This document shows positions 32,913-41,497 of a stretch of DNA of 64,000 bases, one piece after another. The first letter of the stretch is position 1; each line of letters starts with the position of its first letter. The notes under the pieces are model-generated. The model was not told where the DNA came from, ran no database searches, and saw nothing but the letters and a program-made list of their open reading frames with translations. Made by a program: the position numbers and the translations under genes. Origin of the DNA: Sulfitobacter sp. 20_GPM-1509m (lineage in GTDB: Bacteria; Pseudomonadota; Alphaproteobacteria; Rhodobacterales; Rhodobacteraceae); assembly GCF_000620505.1 (NCBI RefSeq), contig NZ_JIBC01000014.1:1-64000 (forward strand), written 5' to 3'.

Positions 32913-34082
32913 TCAATAGGGCAGGCCGACGTAGTTCTGGGCCATTACGGCCTGGGCGGCAGGGCTTTGACGCAAGAAGGCCAGCTCGGCCAGTTGCATT
33001 TTCTTGTCGAATTCGGACTGGCCCGGATATGTGTGCATCAGGTTCGAGAACCACCAGCTGAACCGCTCGGCCTTCCAGACGCGGGCCAGGGCGCGTTCAG
33101 AGTAGTGGTCGATGCCGTCGCTGTCATGGTCCAGATAGAACTGTTTCAGCCCGTTAAACAGGTAATGCACGTCGGAAGCGGCGGTGTTCAACCCCTTGGC
33201 CCCCGTGGGTGGGACGATATGGGCGGCATCCCCGCACAGGAACAAACGCCCCCAACGCATCGGTTCGGTCACGAAAGACCGCAGCGGTGCGATGGATTTT
33301 TCGATGCTTGGGCCGGTGATGATCGTGTCGGCGGCACTTTGCGGGATGCGACGTTTCAATTCGTCCCAGAATGCCTCGTCTGACCAGTCGTCGACGCTGT
33401 CGGTGGCGGGGCACTGGATGTAATAGCGGCTGAGATGGGCGTTGCGCATGCTGCACAGGGCGAAACCGCGTTCCGAGTTGGAATAGATCAGCTCGTCATC
33501 CACGGGCGGGGTTTCCGACAGGATGCCGAGCCAGCCAAAGGGATAGACCTTCTCGTATTCGCGCCGCTGCGCTTCGGGAATGGTTTTGCGGCTGACGCCG
33601 TGGAACCCGTCGCATCCGGCGACAAAGTCGCAGTCGATGCGGCTGGCCTGTCCGGCCTTGGTGTAGGTCACGTATGGCGCGTCGGTCTTGGCGTCGTGGA
33701 TCACGACATCTTCGACCTCGTAGATCGTTTGCAGGCCGGCCTTGTCGCGGGCTTCGTAAAGGTCGCGGGTCACTTCGGTTTGGCCATAGACCATGACAGA
33801 GCTACCGGTGTGTTCGGCAAAGTCGATGCGGAACATGTCACCGTCATATCCGACCATGGTGCCATCGTGAACAAAGCCTTCGGCATGCATCCGGTCGGAC
33901 ACGCCTGCCTGTTCCATCAAACCTACAAGCCCGCGTTCCAGCACGCCCGCGCGGATGCGGGACAGAACATAGGCTTGTGTCTTGCGCTCCAGAACGACAG
34001 CTTCGATGCCTTGCGTGTGCAAAAGTTGGCCCAAAAGCAGACCGGACGGACCCCCGCCGATAATGATAACTTGCGTTCGCAT
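32913..34082 (-). CDS. pobA: 4-hydroxybenzoate 3-monooxygenase
   Basis: A 389-residue flavoprotein that hydroxylates 4-hydroxybenzoate to protocatechuate using NADPH and oxygen. FAD-binding is GGGPSGLLLGQLLHTQGIEA near the N terminus, with DG in CDFVAGCDGFHGVSRKTIPE and the GD motif in LFLCGDAAHIVPPTGAKGLN. Length and motif order fit PobA (about 390). It is the first gene of the operon that feeds protocatechuate to PcaHG. A palindrome 52-79 bp upstream, shared with divergent pcaQ, is the likely regulator site. Confidence 0.95.
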   Translation of the reverse strand: MRTQVIIIGGGPSGLLLGQLLHTQGIEAVVLERKTQAYVLSRIRAGVLERGLVGLMEQAGVSDRMHAEGFVHDGTMVGYDGDMFRIDFAEHTGSSVMVYGQTEVTRDLYEARDKAGLQTIYEVEDVVIHDAKTDAPYVTYTKAGQASRIDCDFVAGCDGFHGVSRKTIPEAQRREYEKVYPFGWLGILSETPPVDDELIYSNSERGFALCSMRNAHLSRYYIQCPATDSVDDWSDEAFWDELKRRIPQSAADTIITGPSIEKSIAPLRSFVTEPMRWGRLFLCGDAAHIVPPTGAKGLNTAASDVHYLFNGLKQFYLDHDSDGIDHYSERALARVWKAERFSWWFSNLMHTYPGQSEFDKKMQLAELAFLRQSPAAQAVMAQNYVGLPY

Positions 34083-34133
34083 AGTGAGTTCCTCTTCCTG
34101 TTGCGAACTTAATGGTGTTTCTGCGCAAGTAAA

Positions 34134-34161
34134 TTGATATGTTTGGTCATAAACTTATCAA
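34134..34161. promoter_or_regulatory. Putative PcaQ operator
   Basis: A nested inverted repeat: TTGATA(T)GTTT, six bases GGTCAT, then AAAC(T)TATCAA. The outer and inner arms are both perfect. It lies between divergent pobA and pcaQ, 12 bp before the pcaQ ATG and 52 bp before pobA. LysR-type regulators bind such long dyads near the promoter they activate while repressing their own gene. Confidence 0.72.
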
Positions 34162-34172
34162 ACCTGGTAACT

Positions 34173-35084
34173 ATGATTGATCCACGCATCAAATTCCGCC
34201 ACATCCAGTGCTTTGTCGAAATTGTCCGGCAGGGCAGCCTGAAGGGGGCTTCCGAGCGGTTGAACCTGACCCAGCCCGGGGTCTCGCGCACGCTCAAGGA
34301 CCTTGAGGAAACGCTGGGTGCGATTCTGTTGGAGCGCGACAGGGGCGGTGTGACCCTGACCCCGCAAGGCGAGGTGTTCTGGCATTTCGCCCAGACATCC
34401 ATGGCCGCCCTGCAACAGGGGTTGGACGGTGTTGACCAGATGACACGCGGCGGTCGTACCGTGGTGGCCGTGGGCGCGTTGCCCTCGGTCGCGGCCAGCC
34501 TGATGCCGCAGGTGGTGGCGCATCTGGCAACAGCCGCGCCCAAAACGCAGATGCATATCGTCGAGGGTGCACATGGCGATCTGGTGGGACGGCTGCGGGC
34601 GGGGGCGCTGGACATGGTGATCGGGCGACTGGGTGCGGTCGAGACGATGCAAGGCCTGTCGTTCACCCAGCTTTACACCGAGGTTGTGGACATGGTGGTG
34701 CGCCCCGGTCACCCTTTGCTGCGCGCCCCGCAACTGGCATCCCTGCGTGACTGGCCAGTGATCTATCCGCCGCGCGACAGTGCAATTTACGGGTTGGTCG
34801 AAACCTTCATGCTGGCCAACGGCATCGGTGACTTGCCAGACAAACTGGAAACCGTGTCGGGGGCCTTTGCCCACGTCTACACACCCGCGTCGGATGCGGT
34901 GTGGATCATTTCGCACGGGGTGGTGGCCCCGGCGCTGGCGGCGGGGCGGCTGGTGCGGCTGCCGTTTGATACGGGGCCAACACGGGGGCCAATCGGAGTG
35001 ATGACACGCGCGGGGCAGTCCGCCAGTGCGGCGTCGGATACGGTGCTGTTGGCGGCGCGCAAGGTTCTGGCCGAGCGGGATTAA
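34173..35084 (+). CDS. pcaQ: LysR-type regulator of protocatechuate genes
   Basis: A 303-residue LysR-type regulator beginning MIDPRIKFRHIQCFVEIVRQ, the characteristic PcaQ start. The winged helix-turn-helix is GSLKGASERLNLTQPGVSRTL, followed by the linker helix and the two-lobe inducer-binding domain. PcaQ activates pca genes in response to beta-carboxymuconate or carboxymuconolactone. The ATG at 34173 is chosen over 34134, which would lie inside the operator dyad. It is divergent from pobA-pcaCHG. Confidence 0.92.
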   Translation: MIDPRIKFRHIQCFVEIVRQGSLKGASERLNLTQPGVSRTLKDLEETLGAILLERDRGGVTLTPQGEVFWHFAQTSMAALQQGLDGVDQMTRGGRTVVAVGALPSVAASLMPQVVAHLATAAPKTQMHIVEGAHGDLVGRLRAGALDMVIGRLGAVETMQGLSFTQLYTEVVDMVVRPGHPLLRAPQLASLRDWPVIYPPRDSAIYGLVETFMLANGIGDLPDKLETVSGAFAHVYTPASDAVWIISHGVVAPALAAGRLVRLPFDTGPTRGPIGVMTRAGQSASAASDTVLLAARKVLAERD

Positions 35085-35140
35085 CCCGCGTCGGGTCCGG
35101 CGGCGCGGTCTTGTGGGATGACCGCGCCGCCAGTTTTCGA

Positions 35141-36682
35141 TTAGTCGGAAATCGACCCTTCGTCGTCGCCGCGCTCGTGCATCTTGGCCTTGACCTTGCG
35201 GCCCACGATCAGGGGCAGGATAAAGCCGATGATCGCGACCAGCCACAGACCAATCGCCAGCGGGCTGTCGATCAGGGTGAACCAGTCGCCGTTGTCGATG
35301 GTGATCGCGCGGCGCAGGTTGTTTTCCATGGCGTTGCCCAGCAGCGTGCCCAGGATGATGGGCACCAGTGGCACGTCAAACTTGCGCAGCACCCAGCCCA
35401 GCAGGCCAAAGCCGATCATCACCAGCAGGTCGAAAGACGACCCCGAGATGCCGTAGATGCCGACAAAGGACACCATCGCCACCACCGGCATCAGGATGCG
35501 CGGCGGCACCATCAGCACGCGGGTGAACAGGCCCACCATCGGGATGTTCATCGCCAGCAACATAAAGTTGGCGATGAACAACGCGGCGATCAGACCCCAG
35601 ACCACATCGGGGTTCTGGGTGAACAGCAGCGGACCGGGTGTAATGTTCAGCGACAGCAGAACCGCCAGCAGAACCGCAGTGGTCCCAGACCCCGGAACAC
35701 CCAGCGCCAGCATCGGCACCAGCGCGCCACCGGCTGCAGCGTTGTTGCCTGCTTCGGGCGCCGCGACACCGCGCGGATCGCCTTTGCCGAAGGTCTTGCC
35801 ATCCTTGTCGACCAGCCGTTTCTCAAACGAATACGAGATGAACGACCCCAACGAGGCACCCGCACCGGGCAGAACGCCCGCGATAAAACCCAGAATCGTC
35901 GAACGGATCATCGTTGGCGTCGTTTGCTTGAGCATCGACATGGGCGGCGTCAGGCGGCCCACCTTGATCTTGGACGCGGACCCGCTGGCGTCACCGTGAC
36001 GATGCTCGAGGAAGATAAACACCTCGGACAGGGCAAACAGGCCCACGATGGCCACAAGGAAATCCAGCCCGTCGTAAAGGTGCACTTCGCCGAAGGTGAA
36101 CCGCGGCACACCGGTTTGCGTGTCGACGCCGATCATCGCCAGGCCCAGGCCCAAGGCAGCAGCAAAGGCCGACTTGGCCTGATTGGTCGACGACACGCCG
36201 CCCAGTGTCATGAAGGCCAGTGCAAACAGGGCGAAATACTCAGCAGGACCGAACAGCAGCGCGATCTTTACCAGTTGCGGCGCCAGAAAGATCAGCCCCC
36301 AGGTGGCAAAGAACGCGCCAACGAAAGATGCGATGCCGGAGAGGGCCAAAGCTTCGCCGGCCTGACCTTTTTTCGCCATCGGATACCCGTCAAGGCAGGT
36401 CATCATCGCCGGTTCGTCACCGGGAATGTTCAGCAGGATCGACGAGATCCGCCCGCCGTACATCGCCCCATAATAGACCGAGGTCAGCAGGATCAGCGAT
36501 GCGGTCGGACCCAGGCCAAGGGTAAAGGCCAGCGGGATCAGGATCGCCACGCCGTTCGATGGCCCAAGGCCGGGCAGCGCGCCCATAATCGTGCCCAGAA
36601 AACAGCCCAACAAGGCCAGCAGGATGTTCTGCCACGTCAACGCGATGGCAAAACCGTCAGCAAGAGATGCGAAGGTTTCCAT
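35141..36682 (-). CDS. tctA: Tripartite tricarboxylate transporter, large membrane subunit
   Basis: A 513-residue protein with about 12 hydrophobic segments. GTIMGALPGLGPSNGVAILI and GVLPGAGASLGSFISYSFEK are the two glycine-rich TctA signatures. It forms the translocation path with TctB and receives substrate from TctC. The start has GGAGG 8 bp upstream, and the gene is 12 bp after tctB. The substrate may be citrate-like or an aromatic acid; adjacency to the protocatechuate genes hints at the latter. Confidence 0.94.
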   Translation of the reverse strand: METFASLADGFAIALTWQNILLALLGCFLGTIMGALPGLGPSNGVAILIPLAFTLGLGPTASLILLTSVYYGAMYGGRISSILLNIPGDEPAMMTCLDGYPMAKKGQAGEALALSGIASFVGAFFATWGLIFLAPQLVKIALLFGPAEYFALFALAFMTLGGVSSTNQAKSAFAAALGLGLAMIGVDTQTGVPRFTFGEVHLYDGLDFLVAIVGLFALSEVFIFLEHRHGDASGSASKIKVGRLTPPMSMLKQTTPTMIRSTILGFIAGVLPGAGASLGSFISYSFEKRLVDKDGKTFGKGDPRGVAAPEAGNNAAAGGALVPMLALGVPGSGTTAVLLAVLLSLNITPGPLLFTQNPDVVWGLIAALFIANFMLLAMNIPMVGLFTRVLMVPPRILMPVVAMVSFVGIYGISGSSFDLLVMIGFGLLGWVLRKFDVPLVPIILGTLLGNAMENNLRRAITIDNGDWFTLIDSPLAIGLWLVAIIGFILPLIVGRKVKAKMHERGDDEGSISD

Positions 36683-36694
36683 GTGGGGGCCTCC

Positions 36695-37126
36695 TTAAAA
36701 TCCGAGGGGACCACGTGCGAGCGACAGGCCCAGCACGAGGTGAAAAATGACATAGATGCCCACCGATGTGCCGACACCCGTGGCGACCGAGGCCAGCAGC
36801 CCCGAGCCCAGACGCCAGGTCAGGTAACCGGCGGCAAAGCAGGTGGCGATGATGAACCCAAGCTCAGGCAGCAACTCGGCGTACAAGATCATCACGACAG
36901 CCGCCGCGAGGATCTCTGCCAGACGGCCAAGGCTGGGCCATGCCGGGGACGCGTCGGGCTTGAGCACAATCGCAAGCGAGCTGAGGCCAAGAATGGCGGC
37001 GATGATCAGAGGGAAGGCCTTGGGGCCTACGGCGTCGGACAGAAAGCTTTCTTCGATCGCGAGTGCGGCGAATGCAAAGCCGATCGCGAGAAGGATGCCG
37101 ACGACGCCAAAAATGCGATCAGACAT
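36695..37126 (-). CDS. tctB: Tripartite tricarboxylate transporter, small membrane subunit
   Basis: A 143-residue protein with four hydrophobic segments, beginning MSDRIFGVVGILLAIGFAFA, and the typical TctB block SDAVGPKAFPLIIAAILGLS. The start ATG at 37126 is preferred to an in-frame one 39 bp upstream. It lies between tctC and tctA, after a very strong hairpin in the tctC-tctB gap. Confidence 0.9.
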   Translation of the reverse strand: MSDRIFGVVGILLAIGFAFAALAIEESFLSDAVGPKAFPLIIAAILGLSSLAIVLKPDASPAWPSLGRLAEILAAAVVMILYAELLPELGFIIATCFAAGYLTWRLGSGLLASVATGVGTSVGIYVIFHLVLGLSLARGPLGF

Positions 37127-37167
37127 GGGATGATCCTTTGCTGGAATGTCGAGGGGATGATGCACGC

Positions 37168-37195
37168 GGGGCGCCGCAACGTGTTGCAGCGCCCC
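37168..37195 (-). other. Intra-operon hairpin between tctC and tctB
   Basis: 13-bp arms GGGGCGCCGCAAC and GTTGCAGCGCCCC (plus strand; one mismatch that is a G-T pair in the transcript) flank a two-base loop. No T-run follows on the transcribed minus strand. Such stems usually stabilise the upstream binding-protein message and lower expression of the membrane subunits. Confidence 0.75.
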
Positions 37196-37221
37196 TTGGG
37201 AAAAGCGGCAGTGACTGCGGC

Positions 37222-38220
37222 TTACTTGATGATGCCGATCTCGCGCGAGATGGCGGCGATTTCGGCGACGTTGTCAGCAACGAAAGCCTCGAACTCGGCG
37301 CCTTGCAGGTCCAGCGGGGCCAGACCGTTGTTCGCCATGACCTCTTTCCACTGGTCGCTGGCGTAAAGTTCACCGATCTTCGAGACCCAGGCGTCATAGG
37401 CTTCGTCGCTCATGCCGCCGGGGGCGTAGAAACCGCGCCAGTTGGCACCGATGGCGTCAACGCCCTGTTCCTTGGCTGTGGGGAAACTGGCGAAATCGCC
37501 TTCCAGACGCTCGGGCGACAGAACCGCAATAACGCGGATGTCACCGCTGTCCACGAAACCTTTGGCTTCGGAGGCGTCGCCGGTGAAGGCCTGGACCGAA
37601 CCGGCCAGCAGCTGGGTCACAGCCTCGCCGCCACCGTCAAAGGCGATGTATTTGACCGAACGCACGTCGTCGATGCCATAGGCATTCGCCGCGATCAGGA
37701 CTTTCAGGTGGTCCCAGCCGCCAACAGCCGAACCGCCCGCGACCGAGATGCTGGTGGGATCGGTTTTGATTTTCTCAAGCAGCTCGGGCAGGTCCTTGAT
37801 TTCGCTGTCTGCGGCCACGGCGATCACGCCATAGTCGGCACCGACAGACGCCAACCAGCGAACCTGGTCCATAGTGTTGCCCGGATAGGCGCCCTGCGCC
37901 AGACGTGTGGCCGTGGCGGACGAGGCTGCGACGATCAGGTCGTTGCTGTCATTGCGCTTGTTGACGACTTCGGCATAGGCCACGCCACCGCCGCCACCGG
38001 CAAGGTTCACGACTTGCATGGTCTTTTCGATCAGACCTTCGTCCTGCAGCATCTTGCCCACCTGACGGCAGGTGAAATCCCAGCCGCCACCGGGGTTGGC
38101 GGGGGCGATGCATTCGGGGCTTTCGGGGGTAAATCCCTGGGCCTGAGCGCCTGCGGCGAATGTCGCCATAAAGGCCGCGGCGATGGTCAGGCGGCTTGCC
38201 TTGGTGATCTTGCTGATCAT
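37222..38220 (-). CDS. tctC: Tripartite tricarboxylate transporter substrate-binding protein
   Basis: A 332-residue periplasmic protein. A signal peptide (residues 1-27, cleavage after GAQA) is followed by GFTPESPECIAPANPGGGWD, the conserved opening of TctC proteins, and by VAGGSAVGGWDHLKVLIAAN. It binds a carboxylate and presents it to TctAB. It is the first gene of the leftward operon tctC-tctB-tctA and divergent from tctDE. Its excess over the membrane subunits is probably ensured by the hairpin at 37168-37195. Confidence 0.92.
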   Translation of the reverse strand: MISKITKASRLTIAAAFMATFAAGAQAQGFTPESPECIAPANPGGGWDFTCRQVGKMLQDEGLIEKTMQVVNLAGGGGGVAYAEVVNKRNDSNDLIVAASSATATRLAQGAYPGNTMDQVRWLASVGADYGVIAVAADSEIKDLPELLEKIKTDPTSISVAGGSAVGGWDHLKVLIAANAYGIDDVRSVKYIAFDGGGEAVTQLLAGSVQAFTGDASEAKGFVDSGDIRVIAVLSPERLEGDFASFPTAKEQGVDAIGANWRGFYAPGGMSDEAYDAWVSKIGELYASDQWKEVMANNGLAPLDLQGAEFEAFVADNVAEIAAISREIGIIK

Positions 38221-38280
38221 GGGTGGTCCTCCACTTTATATGTGTCGGGCTGTCTCGATGCCCGAATTCCGTGCCAACGC

Positions 38281-38295
38281 ACTGCAAATTGCAGT
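38281..38295. promoter_or_regulatory. Putative TctD operator
   Basis: ACTGCAAATTGCAGT has perfect seven-base arms (ACTGCAA/TTGCAGT) around one base. It lies in the 161-bp gap between divergent tctC and tctD, about 60 bp before the tctC start, where the response regulator is expected to act. Confidence 0.55.
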
Positions 38296-38381
38296 CTCCT
38301 CGCGAATGGCTGATAAGACTTTAGGCGACAAAGCTGTCGTGAACCTGTCATGTGGGCGCAAGGCAGTCGGGGGAGAGGCTG

Positions 38382-39053
38382 ATGCGGGTTTTGATCGTGG
38401 AGGATGCCACCGATGTGGCCGAGGCTGTGGCCATTCGGCTGCGCAAGTCCGGCATGGCCTGCGATGTGGCCGATTGCGTCGCGACCGCCGAGGATTTTCT
38501 GGCGGTGCAGACCTATCAGGCGATTGTTCTGGACATCAACCTGCCCGACCGCAACGGCACCGCGCTGTTGCAGGACATGCGCGCACGCGGTGATCGCACG
38601 CCGGTTTTGATGCTGACAGCACAGTTTTCCGTGGACGACCGCATTTCGGCGCTGAACCTTGGTGCGGATGATTACCTTGTAAAACCCTTTGACCAGCGCG
38701 AACTGGACGCCCGCCTGCGCGCCCTTATGCGCCGCGAGGCCGCGCAGAAATCGGATGAGGTCACGCTGGGGCCGCTGCGCTTTTCGGCGGCTGCGCTGAC
38801 GGCGACGCTGGATCAAAGGCCGCTGGAACTGACCCGCCGCGAGGCAACGCTTTTGGGCATGCTCCTGCGTCATCAGGGGCAGGTCGTCAGCAAGCAGCGG
38901 CTCTATGACGGGCTGTTCGCCTTTGACGACGCGGATGTCGGGCTGAACGCGATCGAGCTTTATATCGCAAGGCTGCGCAAGAAGCTGACCCCATCACCGG
39001 TGCGGATCGAGACGCAGCGCGGGCTGGGCTACCGGATTTTCCAGGATGACTAG
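38382..39053 (+). CDS. tctD: OmpR-type response regulator of the transporter operon
   Basis: A 223-residue regulator. The receiver domain has the acidic pair in RVLIVEDATDV, the phosphorylation site in AIVLDINLPDRNG, the threonine in LMLTAQ and the lysine in DYLVKPFD. The winged-helix effector domain ends with IELYIARLRKKLTPSPVRIE. ATG 38382 has GGGAGAGG just upstream. Its stop overlaps tctE by 8 bp. It is divergent from tctCBA and very probably activates that operon when the substrate is outside. Confidence 0.92.
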   Translation: MRVLIVEDATDVAEAVAIRLRKSGMACDVADCVATAEDFLAVQTYQAIVLDINLPDRNGTALLQDMRARGDRTPVLMLTAQFSVDDRISALNLGADDYLVKPFDQRELDARLRALMRREAAQKSDEVTLGPLRFSAAALTATLDQRPLELTRREATLLGMLLRHQGQVVSKQRLYDGLFAFDDADVGLNAIELYIARLRKKLTPSPVRIETQRGLGYRIFQDD

Positions 39054-40434
39054 AACCCTGCGCGGCGGACCGCGGACATTGCTGGCGCGGGTGATGATCG
39101 GGGTTCTGTCGCTGCTGGCGCTGGGCGGTGTGGTGGTGGCGATTGCCACGTTTGAATACGGTCGCAGCGCTGCGAGGCAATCGTTCGACAGGTTGCTGGT
39201 GGGGGCGGCACAGGACATTGCGGAATCCATCAGCATCTCGGACGGTGCGCCGCTGGTCGATCTGCCGGTGTCCGCGTTCAGCCTGTTGTCGCTGGCCGCA
39301 GATGACCGCATTTTCTATGCGGTCCATGAAACCGATGGCAGCCTGTTGACCGGCTACGCGGGTTTTGACCTGCGCGGGGTGGCGCAGCAGGACCTGACCC
39401 AACCCGCATTTTTTGATGGCCGCATGCAGCAAGAGCCAGCCCGTTTCGTGACCGTGGCCCGCCCTTTTGCGGAGCGCGCCTATTCCGGGCGGATATTCGT
39501 CACGGTGGGTCAGACCCTGCGCGCGCGCAGTGCGCTGGCGCTGGATTTGACCACACGCGCGCTGATGCTGACGGGCGCGGTGGGGATTGTGCTGCTTGTC
39601 AGTGCCTTTCTGGTGATCCGCTCGGCGATGCGCCCGCTTGAGGGACTGACAGCCGAACTGTCGCGGCGCGATCCCTATGATCTGACGCCGATGTCTACAG
39701 GTGGTCCAGCGGAGATGGCAGTGATGGTGCAGGCGATGAACCGGTTCATGTTTCGTCTGGACCGGCAGGTGGGGGCGATGAAGAATCTGATTTCTGATAC
39801 AGCGCACCAGCTGCGCACTCCGGTCGCCGCGATCCGCGCGCAGGCCGAACTGGCGCTTGAGGACGACGAGGACAACCGCGCCCAACGATTGCAGCGGATG
39901 GTGGAGCGGACCCGGTCGCTGGGCACGTTGCTGGACCAGATGCTGTCGCGGGCGCTGGTCATTCACCGCACTGAAAACGCCGCACCCACACCGGTCGACC
40001 TGCGCGATATTGCACTGGGCGTGTTTGAAAGCGTCGAAGATGATCCTGATGCGCAGGTCCAGTTGAGCATTGGCGACCAGCCGGTGATGGTCATGGCAGA
40101 CGAGATTTCGATGGGCGAGGCGGTCAAGAACATGCTTGCCAATGCGGTGCGGCACGGGGTGGCCCCGGTGGTGATCGGCGTTTCGGGCGAGGGCGCGCAC
40201 AGCGAGATCTGGGTGCAGGATGCGGGCGGCGGCCCGCCTGCGGATGTGCTGACCACCATGGGGCGACGGTTTGAACGATCCGCCGCATCCAAAGGGAACA
40301 GCGCGGGGCTTGGCCTGTCCATCGTGCGCGCGGTGACCGAGGCCTTTGACGGTCAGATGCACATGGGCCGGGTCGCCGACGGGTTCCGCGTCACGCTGAC
40401 CTTTCCAGCCGGCGCCGAAGGGGGCCTCGTATGA
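39046..40434 (+). CDS. tctE: Sensor histidine kinase of the TctDE type
   Basis: A 462-residue membrane kinase. One hydrophobic segment lies near the N terminus (residues 13-35) and a second at about 170-190, enclosing a periplasmic TctE-type sensor domain. Next come the HisKA box ISDTAHQLRTPVAAIRAQAE with the phosphoacceptor histidine, and an ATPase domain with N-box MLANAVRHG and G boxes DAGGGPP and GLGLSIVRAV. It is translationally coupled to tctD upstream and to a periplasmic binding-protein gene downstream (ATGA overlap). Confidence 0.92.
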   Translation: MTRTLRGGPRTLLARVMIGVLSLLALGGVVVAIATFEYGRSAARQSFDRLLVGAAQDIAESISISDGAPLVDLPVSAFSLLSLAADDRIFYAVHETDGSLLTGYAGFDLRGVAQQDLTQPAFFDGRMQQEPARFVTVARPFAERAYSGRIFVTVGQTLRARSALALDLTTRALMLTGAVGIVLLVSAFLVIRSAMRPLEGLTAELSRRDPYDLTPMSTGGPAEMAVMVQAMNRFMFRLDRQVGAMKNLISDTAHQLRTPVAAIRAQAELALEDDEDNRAQRLQRMVERTRSLGTLLDQMLSRALVIHRTENAAPTPVDLRDIALGVFESVEDDPDAQVQLSIGDQPVMVMADEISMGEAVKNMLANAVRHGVAPVVIGVSGEGAHSEIWVQDAGGGPPADVLTTMGRRFERSAASKGNSAGLGLSIVRAVTEAFDGQMHMGRVADGFRVTLTFPAGAEGGLV

Positions 40435-41495
40435 TTGCCCTGATGCTTCGTCAGTTTGTTCTGGTCTGTCTGGGGCTGGTGATGTGGCTGCCCCGCGCCG
40501 ACGCACAGGAAGCGGTTGCACAATTCACCGCCCCCGGTGCCACGCCGGCCTCCGAACTGACCTTGCGGTCCACCACCGACATTGCCGTTCTCAGCCCGGC
40601 CTTGCAGGCCTTTGTGACGCTCTACCCGGGTATCCGTTTGAATTATGAACAATGGGGATCAAATGCACTCTATGCCGACAGTCTTGCGGCGTGCATGGGG
40701 GACACTCCCGCGGCGGACGCGGTGTTTTCGTCAGGGGTTCACCAGATGGTTGATCTGGTGAACCGGTTCTGTGCCGAACCATACCTCTCTGACCTGACAG
40801 CAGGCTTGCCCAAGGCGCGGCGCTGGCGGGACGAGCTGTGGGGCATTACCAAAGAGGCGGCGGTGGTGATCTACAACACCGATCTGGTTCCGCTGGACGA
40901 TGCCCCGCGCACACGGTTCGACCTGCTGGACCTGATGCGGCGCAAGCCCGCCACCTACAGCGGCAAGATCGCAACCTATGACATCGAGGAATCCGGTCTG
41001 GGCTATCTCTTTGCCTTCATGGACAGCCAGCAGGCGACCACCTTTGGCGGCCTTCTCGAAGGGTTTTCGCGCGTGGATGCGGTGGCAACGTGTTGTTCGG
41101 CCGAGATCATTTCGGGCGTGGACAGCGGACAGTACCTGTTGGCCTATAACGTGTTGGGGTCCTATCTGGATTTTGCATCCTTTCCCCGCGTCGGGGTGAT
41201 CTATCCGCAGGATTATACCCTGTTTCTGTCGCGGGCCTATATGATCCCGAAGACGGCAGAGAACCCGCAGAACGCCGCCTTGCTGCTGGATTTCCTGCTC
41301 TCCGGGCCGGGGCAGGCGATCTTGGCTGACAGCAATCTGGTGCAGCGTGACAGCGCCGACGAGACCGGGCTTGAGCAAAGCATCCAGCGGTATATTTCCA
41401 TTGATCCCACGCTTTTGGTGGCAATGGACAGGCAGCGGCGGCTCTTGTTCGAGGACAACTGGCGCACAACCTTTGACAGGGCCGGGCAGCCCTGA
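40431..41495 (+). CDS. Periplasmic substrate-binding protein linked to TctDE
   Basis: A 354-residue exported protein (signal peptide about 1-25, cleavage after ADAQ). The body resembles ABC-type iron/spermidine-binding (family 1-like) proteins: LRSTTDIAVLSPALQAFVTL, GITKEAAVVIYNTDLVPLDD and NPQNAALLLDFLLSGPGQAI. No ABC permease or ATPase follows. Its start overlaps the kinase stop by 4 bp, so it is made with the two-component system. I infer a sensory role: it would bind a ligand and signal through the TctE periplasmic domain. A transport role with unlinked partners remains possible. Confidence 0.82.
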   Translation: MIALMLRQFVLVCLGLVMWLPRADAQEAVAQFTAPGATPASELTLRSTTDIAVLSPALQAFVTLYPGIRLNYEQWGSNALYADSLAACMGDTPAADAVFSSGVHQMVDLVNRFCAEPYLSDLTAGLPKARRWRDELWGITKEAAVVIYNTDLVPLDDAPRTRFDLLDLMRRKPATYSGKIATYDIEESGLGYLFAFMDSQQATTFGGLLEGFSRVDAVATCCSAEIISGVDSGQYLLAYNVLGSYLDFASFPRVGVIYPQDYTLFLSRAYMIPKTAENPQNAALLLDFLLSGPGQAILADSNLVQRDSADETGLEQSIQRYISIDPTLLVAMDRQRRLLFEDNWRTTFDRAGQP

Positions 41496-41497
41496 GC

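Noticed and set aside
35111-37366. 751-codon open frame antisense to tctA and tctB
   Set aside because: It shadows clear transporter genes; the composition is rich in Arg, Gln, His and Asp with no motifs.
38887-40521. 544-codon frame antisense to tctE
   Set aside because: The sense strand encodes a complete histidine kinase; the antisense product lacks recognisable domains.
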